Notes under the pieces: generated by a model
Database searches by the model: none
What the model was told of the DNA's origin: nothing
The model's input: the letters and a program-made list of their open reading frames with translations, nothing else
Assembly: GCA_965140355.1 (NCBI GenBank)
Contig: OZ223193.1
Coordinates: forward strand, 186,001 to 250,000
From: Acetobacterium sp965140355
GTDB taxonomy: Bacteria; Bacillota; Clostridia; Eubacteriales; Eubacteriaceae
Length of the DNA: 64,000 bases
Reading direction: 5' to 3'
Position numbers and translations under genes: made by a program
Shown: piece by piece, positions 35,462 to 42,630 of the stretch
How positions within the stretch are numbered: the stretch's first letter is position 1
How the letters are laid out: the number at the start of each line of letters is the position of its first letter

Positions 35462-35851
35462 TTAACTTTCTCCTTTTTTAAAATTATAAATCATTAAAAA
35501 AACGTAGTAGCCCATCAAAATAAAATTAAAAGCAAAAAATTCTTTAATGTTAGCAAAATACAGAACTCCAAAATAACTTACACCATAAAACAGAATCAAC
35601 ATTATAACATTACATAACAAAATAACCTTTGTTATTCTTAGCAAACGAATTTTTATATAGGTTTCATATAAACTTGCAAGTAATATTCCTGTTGATATGT
35701 AAAGAAATAAGTCAAATAAAACTCTAACCCATAATAATCCTATCTGAAGATTAGCTGCCTGATATTTTATAAAATAATCCCTCAATATAACAAATCCTAA
35801 GATAAGATAAGGTGTTATAGCAATTTTTATAATTGATTTGTAATTCGTCAA
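35462..35851 (-). CDS. small four-helix membrane protein next to agrD-like gene
   Basis: A 129-residue protein with four hydrophobic segments. The start is TTG 35851, with TTGGAG nine bases upstream, and it overlaps the stop of the preceding 27-codon frame (TTGA). The AgrB hallmarks (a GG-x-H region and an active-site Cys) are not visible, so it is not a normal AgrB. Size and topology resemble the products at 31169 and 31709, which lie downstream of the other copy of the same promoter module. It could be an immunity or accessory protein for the peptide; this is inference. Confidence 0.6.
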   Translation of the reverse strand: MTNYKSIIKIAITPYLILGFVILRDYFIKYQAANLQIGLLWVRVLFDLFLYISTGILLASLYETYIKIRLLRITKVILLCNVIMLILFYGVSYFGVLYFANIKEFFAFNFILMGYYVFLMIYNFKKGES

Positions 35852-35931
35852 TTATTGTTTCTCCAATCCTTAATGATAATTTCATTGTTTATTAAGATAT
35901 CAGCAATTCTTTCCGTCATAAAGCTTCTCAT
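35848..35931 (-). CDS. 27-residue short ORF between agrD-like and membrane-protein genes
   Basis: ATG 35929-35931 overlaps the stop of the agrD-like frame (ATGA), and its own TGA overlaps the next start (TTGA). The segment MTERIADILINNEIIIKDW resembles the N-terminal helix of AgrB-type proteins, so it may be an AgrB relic or merely a coupling peptide. Its shortness makes this uncertain. Confidence 0.35.
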   Translation of the reverse strand: MRSFMTERIADILINNEIIIKDWRNNN

Positions 35932-36077
35932 TTGAACTCTTTAAATTTTTCTCCAACCTCCGGCAGTTTGGGTTGATGAAAGAAGTACGCACAAGCCGTA
36001 TTAACGTTTAACGTTGTTACCATCAACGCCATAGCTGCAATAACCCGATACCATTTTAATGATAGATTTTTTAAAAT
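35928..36077 (-). CDS. AgrD-like cyclic lactone autoinducer peptide precursor
   Basis: A 49-codon frame encodes an amphipathic basic N-terminus (LKNLSLKWYRV), a hydrophobic stretch (IAAMALMVTTL), the putative signal core NVNTACAYFFHQPKLPE and a charged tail ending KEFK. The single Cys followed by four small/aromatic residues, and the xxPxxPE-type C-terminus, match AgrD precursors processed to thiolactone peptides. No ATG is in frame. The best start is ATT 36077, four bases after an AAAAGGGGGG ribosome site. An ATG at 36081 becomes in-frame only if one A of the A6 run (36067-36072) is removed. A promoter module lies directly upstream. No AgrB or AgrC gene is intact here; a LytTR regulator is encoded 1.4 kb upstream. 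Confidence 0.65.
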   Translation of the reverse strand: MLKNLSLKWYRVIAAMALMVTTLNVNTACAYFFHQPKLPEVGEKFKEFK

Positions 36078-36099
36078 ACATCCCCCCTTTTTTCTTTTG

Positions 36100-36189
36100 T
36101 TGATCTAAATATAGCATGTATTTCCATTTGTGCGAGTCTTTGTTGAAATTAATATATTTTTTTGTAGCGAACTAAGATCTTTTTCTTAT
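36100..36189 (-). promoter_or_regulatory. duplicated promoter module, copy B
   Basis: A 90-bp element about 83% identical to 32378-32466 and in the same orientation. The upstream block of about 53 bp is nearly identical, the 18-bp spacer length is conserved, and the minus-10-like TGCTATATT and TAGATCAA lie in the same place. Predicted transcription begins about 25 bp before the agrD-like start. The block overlaps the stop codon of the CPBP gene. Confidence 0.65.
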
Positions 36190-37004
36190 GATTGGTTATC
36201 ACCACGGGATCGTTGCATAAACTCAGCAGCATAATGCCAGTTTTTTCGAAAGAAAAGTACCAACCAAACCAATCCAATAGTAACAAAAATGCCCGACATA
36301 ATTAATAACGACGACATATCCGCAGGTTTTATTTCAATTGATGAATCGGTGCTAAGTGATGAAAAATACTTAAGCAGCTCCACTACCAGATTATGCAGGC
36401 TATGGATGGTAATACACGGAAGGAGACTTCCGTATTTCATAAAGATCACACACAGAACCATACCAACGAGGGTCGGGCTGATCCCAGTAGTCAGATGCAT
36501 CGCTCCGAAAATTACCGATGATGCAATGACTGCCTTGGCCGGTGAAAATCGTGTCAGCATCTTGTTAAAGATAAATCCTCTGAAAATCAGTTCTTCACAG
36601 ATTGGTGCCAAGACAACAGCGGATACAAAATTAAGCCCCCAGTTGGTGGCGGAGGTCTCCGACAGTTCGTTGAATCCCCCCGTGGGCAAAATAAAGGTAA
36701 GTCCAAGGGTAATCAATATTAGGATCCCCGTCCCAAGTAATTCCGGAAATATTGCCGTAGCAATCGTTTCGCTAATTTTAAATTTTATCCGTTGCAGCCA
36801 TTCCCATAGCGACAGATGGTGTTTTCTAAAATGATAAAACATCCAGCCGATGGGAAAGAAATATAATGATAAGATTCCGGCAAACGACGTAATATATGGA
36901 CTTTCTAACCCCATCAAGGTAAAGAGGATCAAACTTAACGCCAATGTAAAAATAACCCCCAGAATCAGATACCGATACTTCATATTTTTTAGCATCTCTG
37001 TCAA
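36186..37004 (-). CDS. CPBP-family intramembrane metalloprotease
   Basis: A 272-residue membrane protein with the Abi/CAAX protease motifs: EELIFRGFIF (EExxxR), FGAMHL (FxxxH) and HSLHN (HxxxN). The start is TTG 37004 with GAGGG six bases upstream. In Firmicutes such proteins often accompany peptide-pheromone or bacteriocin loci, as processing or immunity factors. Its neighbours here (HlyD-like relic, LytTR regulator, agrD-like gene) fit that picture, but its substrate is unknown. Confidence 0.88.
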   Translation of the reverse strand: MTEMLKNMKYRYLILGVIFTLALSLILFTLMGLESPYITSFAGILSLYFFPIGWMFYHFRKHHLSLWEWLQRIKFKISETIATAIFPELLGTGILILITLGLTFILPTGGFNELSETSATNWGLNFVSAVVLAPICEELIFRGFIFNKMLTRFSPAKAVIASSVIFGAMHLTTGISPTLVGMVLCVIFMKYGSLLPCITIHSLHNLVVELLKYFSSLSTDSSIEIKPADMSSLLIMSGIFVTIGLVWLVLFFRKNWHYAAEFMQRSRGDNQS

Positions 37005-37039
37005 TTTAAGCCCTCACTTCATATTTATATTCGTAAAAT

Positions 37040-37460
37040 TTATAACGTATTCAAAAGATAGATGCCTGTCATTATTAGTTTAATTTTCAGTTGATTTGCT
37101 TCATCAGCATTAATTTTAATAATTTGAGTCCCTGCATGTAATACATCATTCGTATTTAATGGTGAAATATAGTGTATATAACCATTTAGCTGTGCTTTTA
37201 TGACATAATTTTGTAGTTTAATGTCACTTTCTTTCAATTGTGAAGTGCACTCTTTTATCTGATCTTCTTTTTCTTTTATTTGAGACTGAGTTTGACTCAA
37301 CTCGTTATTTATATATTTTTCACTTTCAATATCATATCTTTTTGACATACTGTTCGAAAGACTAATTGATTGTTGACTATTTTCAATATTGGTTTGATAT
37401 TGGTTTGATATGATTTCAATTCATTTTTATACGTTTGAATCATTTGCTGATTTTAACGAA
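37040..37460 (-). pseudogene. HlyD-like (bacteriocin secretion accessory) gene fragment
   Basis: The readable part (37040-37348) has a coiled coil (NNELSQTQSQIKEKEDQIKE) and the start of the barrel-sandwich/lipoyl-like region (QLNGYIHYISPLNTNDVL), typical of HlyD-family adaptors. Upstream the frame continues as QQMIQTYKNELKSYQTNI only if one copy of an 11-bp tandem repeat is removed; as it stands the frame breaks there. The N-terminal membrane anchor is missing (an in-frame stop precedes, and the LytTR gene begins), and the C-terminus stops early. It is a dead fragment of a peptide-export system. Confidence 0.75.
37386..37411. repeat. 11-bp tandem duplication breaking the HlyD-like frame
   Basis: The unit ATTGGTTTGAT on the plus strand occurs twice head to tail (period 11, about 2.4 copies counting flanks). 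Eleven is not a multiple of three, so the duplication shifts the HlyD-like reading frame exactly where the two conserved halves fail to join. Confidence 0.85.
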
Positions 37461-37467
37461 TTTAGAT

Positions 37468-38193
37468 TCATCCTTCCATCCTTTCGACCTCATAACGCAT
37501 CTGCAATGCCCGGATTGCTTTTCTTTTTGCTTGGCTGATTGGCAAACAGTCAGCATTTGACATTTTGGTTTGATCGTATTTAAATGTACTCACATGTTCA
37601 TAATTAACCAGATAAGATTTATGGATCTGCATAAAATGATGCCCTTCAACCTGAGCCTTTACCTCCCGCAATTTTCCATAAAAGAATTCCGCCCCTGTTG
37701 TTGTGACAATCTTAATTTCCCGATTGACGCTTTGAAAGTAAATAATGTCTTTGATCGGAAGCTTATGCATTTGACCGGATTTTTGATAACTGAAAACGCC
37801 ACTAAAGCACCCATTTAATTTCATTGCAAGTTTGATATCCTTAATCAACTTCTCTGTTTCAAGCGGTTTTGATAAAAAATGCATCGGTCGCACATCAAAA
37901 AGATCCTTATAATAACGCTTCTGCCCCGACACATAAACAATCTGGATGGTTTGATTGTCCATTTCCTCGCGAATTTTACGTCCCAATTCAAGACCATTTA
38001 GCCCTTCCATTTCAATATCCAGAAAAATCAAATCAAAATCATGTTCGTTTTGAATAAAGCTTGCCAGTCTTTCTCCCGAATAAAACACATTAATCTCAAG
38101 TTCTTCAGTGAAAACATTTTGGTTTTCCAAAATAATCGTTTCTATCTGTGAGCAAAGTGCATATTCATCATCACATATCGCTATTCTAAACAT
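37468..38193 (-). CDS. LytTR-family response regulator (AgrA/ComE type)
   Basis: A protein of about 241 residues. The receiver domain has D8/D9 and phospho-acceptor D59 in LIFLDIEMEGLNG. The C-terminal LytTR DNA-binding domain (about 135-236) contains IIYFQSVNREI and FMQIHKSYLVNYEHV. ATG 38193 is preferred over 38223 because AGAGGTG lies four bases before it. Such regulators answer a peptide-sensing histidine kinase and bind paired direct repeats upstream of peptide and export genes. No kinase gene is nearby. The duplicated promoter modules at 32.4 and 36.1 kb are its probable targets (inference). Confidence 0.92.
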   Translation of the reverse strand: MFRIAICDDEYALCSQIETIILENQNVFTEELEINVFYSGERLASFIQNEHDFDLIFLDIEMEGLNGLELGRKIREEMDNQTIQIVYVSGQKRYYKDLFDVRPMHFLSKPLETEKLIKDIKLAMKLNGCFSGVFSYQKSGQMHKLPIKDIIYFQSVNREIKIVTTTGAEFFYGKLREVKAQVEGHHFMQIHKSYLVNYEHVSTFKYDQTKMSNADCLPISQAKRKAIRALQMRYEVERMEG

Positions 38194-38282
38194 AAAACAC
38201 CTCTTATTCGATAATAAAATCATTTTACCTGAAAATAAAACAACTGTCCAGCGACGCGAATAAACAAATTAGAACACTCCGT

Positions 38283-38333
38283 AAAAAAACAGCAGTCAGG
38301 AAACACCAATAAAGGTTCTTCGTAACTGCTGTA
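38283..38333 (-). terminator. intrinsic terminator after the nucleoside-transferase-like gene
   Basis: Minus-strand ACAGCAGT ... ACTGCTGT stem with a long loop, followed by seven T, 25 bp after the gene stop. Confidence 0.85.
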
Positions 38334-38356
38334 ATTTAAAATTCTTATTCTATTTT

Positions 38357-38758
38357 TTAATTGATCCCATCTACTGCTGTCAATAGCTCAGCTATCGAAC
38401 TATACCAGTTTTTAATCATATGACGCATCAGACCGACTTGTTCGGCTTTGGCCAGTAATCCCAAAACGGGAATTTTCGAACCATATGCAGCTCCAATTTC
38501 GGCCCAGGCATCGCAGCCGGATGGCCCGATATAGATGATTAAATCGGCACTGGTGACCGATGAAATACAAAAATCAAAAACCCGCTGACCTTCTGGTGAT
38601 TCAATAAAATGGGTCAGTTCTTTCTGTGACAGAAAGGCTTCTTCCGGCCGCCCTTCCCGAATCCAGGACAAAACCGTGTGTCCCCGGGCTTCTAATAAAT
38701 CCGTCAGCATTTCTACCGCATGCTGATGCTTCCAAGAAGCCGCAATATATATTCTCAT
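38357..38758 (-). CDS. nucleoside 2-deoxyribosyltransferase-like protein
   Basis: A 133-residue protein of Rossmann-like fold. It begins MRIYIAASWKH, carries ADLIIYIGPSGCDAWAEIGAAYG in the middle (the D-x-W-x-E-x-G region, with Glu as the likely nucleophile) and has IPVLGLLA after it. This matches the nucleoside 2-deoxyribosyltransferase/MazG-associated family of small proteins. Family members cleave N-glycosidic bonds of nucleosides or nucleotides; the exact substrate here is unknown. It is monocistronic with a terminator. Confidence 0.75.
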   Translation of the reverse strand: MRIYIAASWKHQHAVEMLTDLLEARGHTVLSWIREGRPEEAFLSQKELTHFIESPEGQRVFDFCISSVTSADLIIYIGPSGCDAWAEIGAAYGSKIPVLGLLAKAEQVGLMRHMIKNWYSSIAELLTAVDGIN

Positions 38759-38872
38759 GATTCCTCCACATATCTCGTTTTGTTAGATTAGATCTTTAGA
38801 CATTTTTTTATTATACGCCTGTTTAGCACAACTCACAAGCAAAGGATCATCAAATATTAACAACCATTAAAT

Positions 38873-40249
38873 TTATTTAGCAACGTTACTAACTATTCTG
38901 ACATTCTTTTTTTCTTTACCCGCGCTATTATTATATTCGTTACTCTTCCTGCTAAGCATAATATAACCTTTACCCACTGTTAAGCCCTGTACAACGGTAG
39001 TAAACAGAACAATGGCATAGGTTGCTACTAAAAATAGATTGTAAGTTGGCATTGCTAATGAGTTACTCGTACCCATAATTAAAGCCAGACAAAGACCGCC
39101 TTTTAAACCGGCCCAAGTCATAAAGGTGATAAATCGGGGATTTTTCATGCCTTTACCTTTTGGTGGATTTTTATTAAATAGCAATGAAATCGAAACTCCG
39201 GTCATTCTGGCAATGGTATTAAATAAAATAGAGCCTATTCCAATAATAATCATCATCCCGACAGACAAGGTATTAATATTTTTAATATTGAGGAATAATA
39301 CCCCTACTAATAAAAATAGCATTCCGTTCAAAAGGTTATCGACGACTGACCAAAAGGAATAAAAAAGATTAAGTAGTTCTTCAGAAATGCAAGCACTATT
39401 TTTCTCATCATGACGGGCAATCCCTGAGGCATAATAGAGACCACAAATTACGGCCGCAATCGGTCCGGAAAACCCAAGATACTCACAAACCAGATAAGCC
39501 AGCATAACGGTTAGAATACTGGTAAATATTTTTATAAAATTGTCATTTGAGCGCTTAAATACTTCAAACAAAAGAAATGAAATGGCAAACCCAACGGTTA
39601 CCGCACCTAAAATTTCTGATGTTAAACCACCCAGAAAACTCAGCACGGAAACACTATTTGAGGAAAGTTTTAAAACACTTAATAGCGTCGCAAAAATAGC
39701 TACTGCTACACCGTCATTAAATAAGGCTTCGCCTTCAATAATTAATCCGATTCGTTTTGGTAGACCAGCTTTTGCCAAAATGCTCATCGCCGAAATAGGA
39801 TCCGTTGGAGCAACAATTGCACCAAGTATACACGCTTCCAATAACGAAATATTAACATGGATTAAATAACCCAAGCCAAAGAAAAGCAGACCATAAACAA
39901 TTGTTGAAATCAATGTCCCGACAATTGCCATGCTTCCGATCATAAACTTATCCGCTTTAAAATCGCCAAATTTAATCCGTGACGCCCCACTAAACAGCAT
40001 AAAACATAAAATACCCTTGAATAAAAAATCAGTGAAATCAAATTCTCGGTATAGTTCTGAAAACTCCGCTGGAATATAAATAATATTCAAGTTTCGACCA
40101 ACAATATAAATAGCAACAAAAATAAAGCCAAAAACAACTAACCCAATTTCATAAGGAAGCTTGAGCGTTTTTTCGTTAATAAAACTGAACAAAACCACCA
40201 GAAAAAGCAGCGCACTGAACAGGATAAGTAACTGATCAAAATTATACAT
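38873..40249 (-). CDS. CPA1-type sodium/proton antiporter
   Basis: A 458-residue membrane protein with about 12-13 hydrophobic segments and the CPA1 motifs: GAIVAPTDPISA, EGEALFNDGVAVAIF (the conserved Asp-containing helix) and TWAGLKGGLCLAL. It exchanges cytoplasmic protons or cations across the membrane, which suits ion homeostasis in an organism with sodium-based energetics (inference). It has no obvious operon partner. Confidence 0.9.
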   Translation of the reverse strand: MYNFDQLLILFSALLFLVVLFSFINEKTLKLPYEIGLVVFGFIFVAIYIVGRNLNIIYIPAEFSELYREFDFTDFLFKGILCFMLFSGASRIKFGDFKADKFMIGSMAIVGTLISTIVYGLLFFGLGYLIHVNISLLEACILGAIVAPTDPISAMSILAKAGLPKRIGLIIEGEALFNDGVAVAIFATLLSVLKLSSNSVSVLSFLGGLTSEILGAVTVGFAISFLLFEVFKRSNDNFIKIFTSILTVMLAYLVCEYLGFSGPIAAVICGLYYASGIARHDEKNSACISEELLNLFYSFWSVVDNLLNGMLFLLVGVLFLNIKNINTLSVGMMIIIGIGSILFNTIARMTGVSISLLFNKNPPKGKGMKNPRFITFMTWAGLKGGLCLALIMGTSNSLAMPTYNLFLVATYAIVLFTTVVQGLTVGKGYIMLSRKSNEYNNSAGKEKKNVRIVSNVAK

Positions 40250-40301
40250 TTTTTCTCCTTATATTTTTTTAATCTTCCATGAACAAATTTATTTTATTCT
40301 A

Positions 40302-40342
40302 TAAAAAATAATGATAACAAATAGACATCATCTGTTATCATC
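40302..40342 (-). terminator. intrinsic terminator after trhP
   Basis: Minus-strand TGATAACA ... TGTTATCA stem followed by TTATTTTTTAT, about 165 bp after the U32-family gene. Confidence 0.75.
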
Positions 40343-40504
40343 ATTGATACATTCAGAAAACAACTTTATAAAGGCAACCATCCTCATTGATGTTACCCTA
40401 GTATACTATTGAAACTTTTCAAATTATAGCACTTTATAATTTTCCTGTCAATGGCATTTAAGGTGGATTCCAGTAATTCTATTATGTAAACGAACGTCTA
40501 CTTT

Positions 40505-41728
40505 TTAGTCTTTTTTTCTTAACAAATCCATCGGTTTAACCGGTTCCTTCATCAGTAAATAATATTGCATTTTAGGATGTGGCGTGGATTCAATCGCTTT
40601 CCCGGATTGATCCGTCATAGCTTCTATTTTTTGCTTAAAAAAGCCTTTCCCCGGAATCATAATTTCAATTTCATCACCAATTGATACCTTGTTTCGCTGT
40701 TCAATCAAGGCCATCCGCGTTTGCTCATCATAGGCTAATACTAAGCCAACAAAATCGTAATTTCGAGTATAGCTGCTGGTGCCATAATTCTGATCAGCAG
40801 CCGTTGTTTTACCATTGAAAAAACCTTTCGTATAGTTGCGATGGCTCACTTTGGTAAGTTCCTCATAATAATCATCTTCCAAGTGAGTAACGGTCGGGTT
40901 GGCACAACAGTAATCGATGGCACTGCGATATGCCGAAACAACCGTCGCCACATAATAAAGGCTTTTCATCCGGCCTTCGATTTTGAAACTATTTACACCT
41001 GCTGTCATCAATTGTGGTATTTCATTGATCAGACATAAATCCTTTGAGTTAAAAATAAACGATCCTGTTTCATCTTCTTCAATGGAAAAAGCTTCATCTG
41101 GGCGGGTTTCTTCAATGAGATGATATTTCCAGCGACAAGGATGGGCACAATCGCCCTGATTCGAATTTCTTCCCGTCATATAATGACTTAATAAACACCG
41201 ACCCGAATAGGAAATGCACATCGCCCCATGAACAAAAGTTTCAATTTCCATTTCTGGAGCAACTTTTTCACGAATTTCCTGAATCTCTTTTAGACCCAGC
41301 TCCCGAGCCAAAACAATTCGTTTAGCTCCTTGAGCATGCCAAAATGCGACGCTTCGCCAATTGGTATTATTGGCCTGGGTGCTGACTGATATTTTTAACG
41401 CCGGGGCAATTTCACGAACGACGGAAAAAACCCCGGGATCTGCTACGATAACCCCGTCAATTCCCAATTTGTACAGTTCTTCTACATATTCTGGCAAGCC
41501 TTCTAAATCGGCATTATGGGCAATAATATTTAATGTCACATATATTTTCTTATTCCGTTCATGGACATACGCAACCGCTTCCGAAAGCGTTTCCTGACTA
41601 AAATTGTCAGCCTTGGCTCGTAATCCAAATCGCTCGCCGGCACAATATACCGCATCTGCCCCATAATGTAAGGCGTATCTGAGTTTTTCAAAATTTCCTG
41701 CCGGTGCTAGTAATTCCGGTTTTTTCAT
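40505..41728 (-). CDS. trhP: U32-family protein, tRNA uridine-34 hydroxylation (TrhP-like)
   Basis: A 407-residue U32 'peptidase' family member with MKKPELLAPAGNFEKL at the start, the signature ETFVHGAMCISYSGRCLLS and the Cys-rich NQGDCAHPCRW. The family's Fe-S-binding members carry out prephenate-dependent 5-hydroxylation of wobble uridine in tRNA. It lies downstream of trmR and mltG-like genes, the same order as B. subtilis yrrL-yrrM-yrrN/O, which supports the assignment. Here there is a single U32 gene instead of the two in B. subtilis. Confidence 0.9.
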   Translation of the reverse strand: MKKPELLAPAGNFEKLRYALHYGADAVYCAGERFGLRAKADNFSQETLSEAVAYVHERNKKIYVTLNIIAHNADLEGLPEYVEELYKLGIDGVIVADPGVFSVVREIAPALKISVSTQANNTNWRSVAFWHAQGAKRIVLARELGLKEIQEIREKVAPEMEIETFVHGAMCISYSGRCLLSHYMTGRNSNQGDCAHPCRWKYHLIEETRPDEAFSIEEDETGSFIFNSKDLCLINEIPQLMTAGVNSFKIEGRMKSLYYVATVVSAYRSAIDYCCANPTVTHLEDDYYEELTKVSHRNYTKGFFNGKTTAADQNYGTSSYTRNYDFVGLVLAYDEQTRMALIEQRNKVSIGDEIEIMIPGKGFFKQKIEAMTDQSGKAIESTPHPKMQYYLLMKEPVKPMDLLRKKD

Positions 41729-41760
41729 CCTATTTCTCCGTTCTTTATCGATACATCACA

Positions 41761-41789
41761 ATGCCCGATAGCGTAAACTATCGGGCATT
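41761..41789. other. strong hairpin between trmR and trhP
   Basis: AATGCCCGATAG-CGTAAA-CTATCGGGCATT is a perfect 12-bp stem in the 167-bp gap between the two genes. No T-tract follows on the minus strand, so it is not a standard terminator for trmR; it may be an RNA processing or attenuation element. Confidence 0.6.
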
Positions 41790-41895
41790 AACGACTGTTT
41801 TTTGTTGATCAATTTTAATTAGTACGCTTATTTTACCTAAGCACATCAGCGCTTAGTGTTTTCAGTCGTTTCGATATTTTAAGCTGCTCACGATT

Positions 41896-42549
41896 TTAGC
41901 ATTGATCTTTTTTCCAACTGATCGCCAACCCATCACCTAACGGCAAAATACTCGTCAGCAATTGGGGATGATTGGAAATCGTCTCTAAGTAAGCCCGCAT
42001 CCGTTTAACAATGGTTATTTTTCGACGAATGACCAATTCATTTGTCGCGATCATTCCTTTATACAAGACATTATCCGAAACGAGCAAGCCACCCGGTTTT
42101 AAGCATCGCAAACAGTCATCAAGCAAATGAATATAATGACCCTTCGCACCATCTAAAAAAATCATATCATAACTTTTATCAAGATTGGTCAGGTTTTCCT
42201 GAGCATCACCAATTATCAGATTAATCTGATTTCTCAAACCGAGGCCGGTAATATTCTCATCAGCTTGCACCACCATTTTGAGATTTCGTTCGATCGTGTC
42301 AACCTGCCCCTGCGGGCCCATCGCCAGCGCAAACACCGAAGCTGAAAACCCCACCGCTGTACCAACCTCCAGAATAGACTGAATTTTATGGGAGCAGATC
42401 AACAACTCAATGTGTTTTTGAACTTCTTTATGAATAATCGGGATCTCGTCTTTTAAGGCCTGATTTCTAAATTTTTCGATTCGCGGTTCATTTTCGGGAA
42501 TTAACCCGCTAATATAATTTTCAATGTAATCTTGTACAATCTCACTCAC
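41896..42549 (-). CDS. trmR: tRNA 5-hydroxyuridine methyltransferase (TrmR-like O-methyltransferase)
   Basis: A 217-residue class I SAM-dependent O-methyltransferase of the COMT-like family 3. It has SAM-binding VGTAVGFSASVFA, DMIFLDGAKGHY and LVSDNVLYKG. The neighbours (mltG upstream, trhP downstream) match the B. subtilis locus where YrrM/TrmR methylates 5-hydroxyuridine in tRNA to 5-methoxyuridine after TrhP hydroxylates it. The two enzymes thus act in sequence on wobble position 34. Confidence 0.9.
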   Translation of the reverse strand: MSEIVQDYIENYISGLIPENEPRIEKFRNQALKDEIPIIHKEVQKHIELLICSHKIQSILEVGTAVGFSASVFALAMGPQGQVDTIERNLKMVVQADENITGLGLRNQINLIIGDAQENLTNLDKSYDMIFLDGAKGHYIHLLDDCLRCLKPGGLLVSDNVLYKGMIATNELVIRRKITIVKRMRAYLETISNHPQLLTSILPLGDGLAISWKKDQC

Positions 42550-42630
42550 AATTTTGCCTTCATTCGTTTTATTTTAATTTTCCCAATAAACAAGTGTCAA
42601 GAAGATTATCTTCGGATTAAACTTGTCTAA

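Noticed and set aside
35462..35851. AgrB identity for the 129-residue membrane protein
   Set aside because: The AgrB catalytic His and Cys regions are not visible and the length is too short; only its position next to an agrD-like gene suggested it.
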